A stretch of 7,236 bases of DNA, taken from assembly GCA_934462775.1 (NCBI GenBank), contig CAKSIR010000120.1, forward strand, positions 1-7,236, in the 5' to 3' direction. The notes beneath the pieces were generated by a model. The model searched no databases. It was not told where the DNA came from and saw nothing but the letters and a program-made list of their open reading frames with translations. A program made the position numbers and the translations under genes. Of this stretch, positions 5,657-7,236 are shown piece after piece. The stretch comes from an uncultured Ruminiclostridium sp. (GTDB lineage Bacteria; Bacillota; Clostridia; Oscillospirales; Ruminococcaceae). The first letter of the stretch is position 1; each line of letters opens with the position of its first letter.

Positions 5657-7087
5657 ATGAGAAAATTTGACACTAAGGTTCAGTATTTAAAGTACAAGGT
5701 TCTACGCGAACTTGCACGCTGTTCTTTTGAGGATAAGAGCATTTTCCATTTCAACGATATAGCAAAGGTTATCATCAAGGGAAATGAAGCAACAATGCGC
5801 TGCTGCATTTACAAGGAGCGTGCCATCGTCGGCGAGCGTATCAAAATCGCCATGGGCGGCTGTGAGGAATACCCGAATACAATTGAGGTTATCGACATTG
5901 CCTGTGATGAATGTCCCAAGTCAGGCTACACAGTGACTGAGTCCTGCCGCGGATGTCTTGCTCACCGCTGCGAGGACGTCTGCAAGCGCGGCGCTATTTA
6001 CTTTGACGAACATCAGAAAGCTCACATTGACAAGGAAAAGTGCGTTGAATGCGGTCAGTGCGCTAAGGTTTGTCCATATTTTGCAATCATCAACCGCAAA
6101 CGCCCATGTGAAAGCGCCTGCAAAATCAAGGCTATTTCAATGGCTGAGCACGGCGAGGCTAAAATCGATTACTCAAAGTGCATTTCCTGCGGCGCCTGCG
6201 TTTATCAGTGTCCATGGGGCGCAATCGTTGACAAGTCGTTTATTCTCGATATTATCGACTTCTTGAAGAAGAGCGAAAACAACACAAAGTATAAGGTTTA
6301 CGCAGTAGTTGCTCCGTCAATTGCCAGTCAGTTCAGCTATGCAAAGCTCGGTCAGGTTGTAACAGCTATCAAGGAGCTTGGCTTCTTCTCTGTAATTGAA
6401 GCCGCTCTCGGTGCTGACATGGTTGCTTACAAGGAATCCAAGGAGCTTGCTGAAAAGGGCTTTTTAACCAGCTCCTGCTGCCCTGCTTTCGTTAAGTATA
6501 TCGAAACGCAGTTCCCAATGCTCAAGGATAAAATTTCTCATAACTACTCTCCAATGGCAGAAATTGCAAAATACATAAAGGAAACCGACCCAACTGCCAA
6601 GGTCGTATTCATCGGACCTTGCACGGCTAAGAAGGCTGAGTTCCAGAGAGAAAACGTTAAGCCTTACGTTGACAGCGTAATGACGTTCGAGGAGCTGCAG
6701 GCGCTGTTCGACAGCCGCGACTTCAACATCGAGGATCTCGAAGAAAGCGTGCTTGATAATGCGTCCTACTACGGAAGAATCTTCGCAAGAAGCGGCGGTC
6801 TTGCTGACGCAGTTGCAGAGGCTCTCAAAGAACAGGGCAACACCGAATTCCAGCTTAACGCAATCTCCTGCGACGGAATCGAAGCCTGCAAAATGGCTCT
6901 CCTCAAGGCAAGCAAGGGCGTTCTCCCCAATAACTTCATCGAAGGTATGGCTTGCGTTGGCGGCTGTATCGGCGGCGCAGGCTGCCTGACACATGGCGAA
7001 AAGAATAAGGCTGAGGTCGACAAGTACGGCAGAGAAGCGCTTGAAAAGACAATCGAAAGCGCAATCAGCGTTGTAAACAACAAGTAA
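5657..7087 (+). CDS. hydA2: Monomeric ferredoxin-dependent [FeFe]-hydrogenase, group-B-like (HydA2)
   Basis: A 476-residue cytosolic hydrogenase that would reduce protons with ferredoxin, or oxidise H2 in reverse. The N-terminal 95 residues are a Cys-bearing region (Cys22, 49, 50, 69, 83, 86) without a clear standard motif. Then come Cys97/100/105/109 (C-x2-C-x4-C-x3-C), a [4Fe-4S] motif at Cys129/132/135/139, Cys151 and Cys155, and a second [4Fe-4S] motif at Cys175/178/181/185. The H-cluster domain at about 210-475 has TSSCCPAF (Cys274, Cys275), FIGPCTAKKAE (Cys322, Lys325) and EGMACVGGCIGG (Cys433, Cys437). By eye, the proton-path residues of CpI are kept as Glu260, Glu263, Ser298 and Cys274, so it should be catalytically active. 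There is no PAS domain and no NAD-binding subunit in the window. This architecture resembles group B enzymes and HydA2 of Ruminococcus albus. It is the last gene of the operon and a terminator follows 12 bp later. Family call is firm; the ferredoxin partner is by analogy. Confidence 0.94.
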   Translation: MRKFDTKVQYLKYKVLRELARCSFEDKSIFHFNDIAKVIIKGNEATMRCCIYKERAIVGERIKIAMGGCEEYPNTIEVIDIACDECPKSGYTVTESCRGCLAHRCEDVCKRGAIYFDEHQKAHIDKEKCVECGQCAKVCPYFAIINRKRPCESACKIKAISMAEHGEAKIDYSKCISCGACVYQCPWGAIVDKSFILDIIDFLKKSENNTKYKVYAVVAPSIASQFSYAKLGQVVTAIKELGFFSVIEAALGADMVAYKESKELAEKGFLTSSCCPAFVKYIETQFPMLKDKISHNYSPMAEIAKYIKETDPTAKVVFIGPCTAKKAEFQRENVKPYVDSVMTFEELQALFDSRDFNIEDLEESVLDNASYYGRIFARSGGLADAVAEALKEQGNTEFQLNAISCDGIEACKMALLKASKGVLPNNFIEGMACVGGCIGGAGCLTHGEKNKAEVDKYGREALEKTIESAISVVNNK

Positions 7088-7099
7088 AAGCACAAAGTT

Positions 7100-7132
7100 A
7101 TCCCCATAACTCACAGGAGTTATGGGGATTTT
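7100..7132 (+). terminator. Intrinsic terminator after hydA2
   Basis: ATCCCCATAACTC (7100-7112) pairs perfectly with GAGTTATGGGGAT (7117-7129) across loop ACAG, a 13-bp stem, with TTTT at 7129-7132 partly overlapping the stem base. GCAC (7090-7093) and GTGC (7134-7137) could add an outer helix. It lies 12 nt after the hydA2 stop. The U-run is short but the shape and position are right. Confidence 0.8.
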
Positions 7133-7138
7133 AGTGCG

Positions 7139-7169
7139 TCGAAAAACGTGCCACCGGCACCTTTTTCGA
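7139..7169. terminator. Second hairpin with A-tract and T-tract arms, bidirectional terminator-like
   Basis: TCGAAAAA (7139-7146) pairs with TTTTTCGA (7162-7169), then after a C-C mismatch GTGCC (7148-7152) pairs with GGCAC (7156-7160) across loop ACC. The A-tract/stem/T-tract layout can terminate transcription on either strand, so it may back up the hydA2 terminator and block a convergent gene outside the window. It may alternatively belong to a dispersed palindromic repeat. Confidence 0.6.
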
Positions 7170-7170
7170 G

Positions 7171-7188
7171 AATTTTGTAGCGAAAATT
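7171..7188. repeat. Short AT-rich inverted repeat between the two larger palindromes
   Basis: AATTTT (7171-7176) and AAAATT (7183-7188) form a 6-bp inverted repeat with a 6-nt spacer. On its own this could arise by chance in A/T-rich DNA. It is listed because it sits in a run of four consecutive palindromes. Confidence 0.3.
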
Positions 7189-7195
7189 TTTCACT

Positions 7196-7232
7196 TGTGG
7201 GGCGCTTTTTTTCTTGAAAAAAGCGCCCCACA
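7196..7232. repeat. 16-bp perfect inverted repeat at the window end
   Basis: TGTGGGGCGCTTTTTT (7196-7211) pairs perfectly with AAAAAAGCGCCCCACA (7217-7232) across the 5-nt loop TCTTG. The T-run lies on the loop side of the stem instead of after it, so this is not a standard intrinsic terminator for either strand. It looks like a palindromic intergenic repeat. No gene is visible from 7088 to the end of the window. Confidence 0.6.
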
Positions 7233-7236
7233 CCCC

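Noticed and set aside
6464..7231. Long minus-strand open frame opposite hydA2 (255 residues)
   Set aside because: It covers the H-cluster coding region and runs through the terminator palindromes. It has no recognisable domain and is best explained as a shadow of hydA2 codon use.
1..7236. CRISPR array, tRNA or rRNA genes, insertion sequence or transposase genes
   Set aside because: No spaced direct repeats, RNA-gene signatures or transposase-like coding sequence were seen on either strand.

Overview
The window reads as chromosomal DNA of an anaerobic, H2-producing, ethanol-forming Firmicute of the Ruminococcaceae. The reasons are a clostridial-type bifunctional AdhE, two different [FeFe]-hydrogenase proteins, strong AGGAGG-type ribosome binding sites, a consensus-like sigma-A promoter and a moderate G+C content. 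The gene set closely matches a transcription unit published for Ruminococcus albus 7 (Zheng et al. 2014, from memory). That unit holds aad/adhE, a putative Ser/Thr protein kinase, a PAS-containing [FeFe]-hydrogenase (HydS), a Ser/Thr protein phosphatase, the ferredoxin-dependent hydrogenase HydA2 and a redox-sensing repressor. The repressor is not in this window and may lie upstream. The species is an inference; no rRNA or other marker is present.

Layout: all genes are on the + strand. Positions 2-1459 are the 3' part of adhE, cut by the window edge. A 68-bp gap with a strong hairpin leads to a small APH-fold kinase (1528-2277). A 210-bp intergenic region (2278-2487) holds a 13-bp hairpin, an AT-rich inverted repeat, a good promoter (TTGCTT, 17 bp, TATAAT) and a 5'-UTR hairpin. 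The second transcription unit follows with short gaps: a thioredoxin-like [2Fe-2S] ferredoxin (2488-2742), HydS (2755-4440), a SpoIIE/PP2C-type phosphatase with an extra C-terminal region (4455-5627), and a group-B-like monomeric hydrogenase, HydA2 (5657-7087). The last 149 bp are non-coding and packed with four inverted repeats; the first is a plausible operon terminator.

How the genes may work together: AdhE oxidises NADH by making ethanol, and HydA2 would exchange electrons between ferredoxin and H2. HydS has a complete set of H-cluster cysteines, but substitutions around the cluster and in the proton path, and it carries an extra Fe-S domain, a PAS domain and a C-terminal helix instead of an obvious redox partner domain. 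It is best read as a H2 or redox sensor. The adjacent phosphatase, and possibly the upstream kinase, are candidates to turn its state into a phosphorylation signal that adjusts ethanol and H2 output. Gene content and motifs are seen in the sequence; the sensing role is known only as a proposal for the family; the signalling path is inference.
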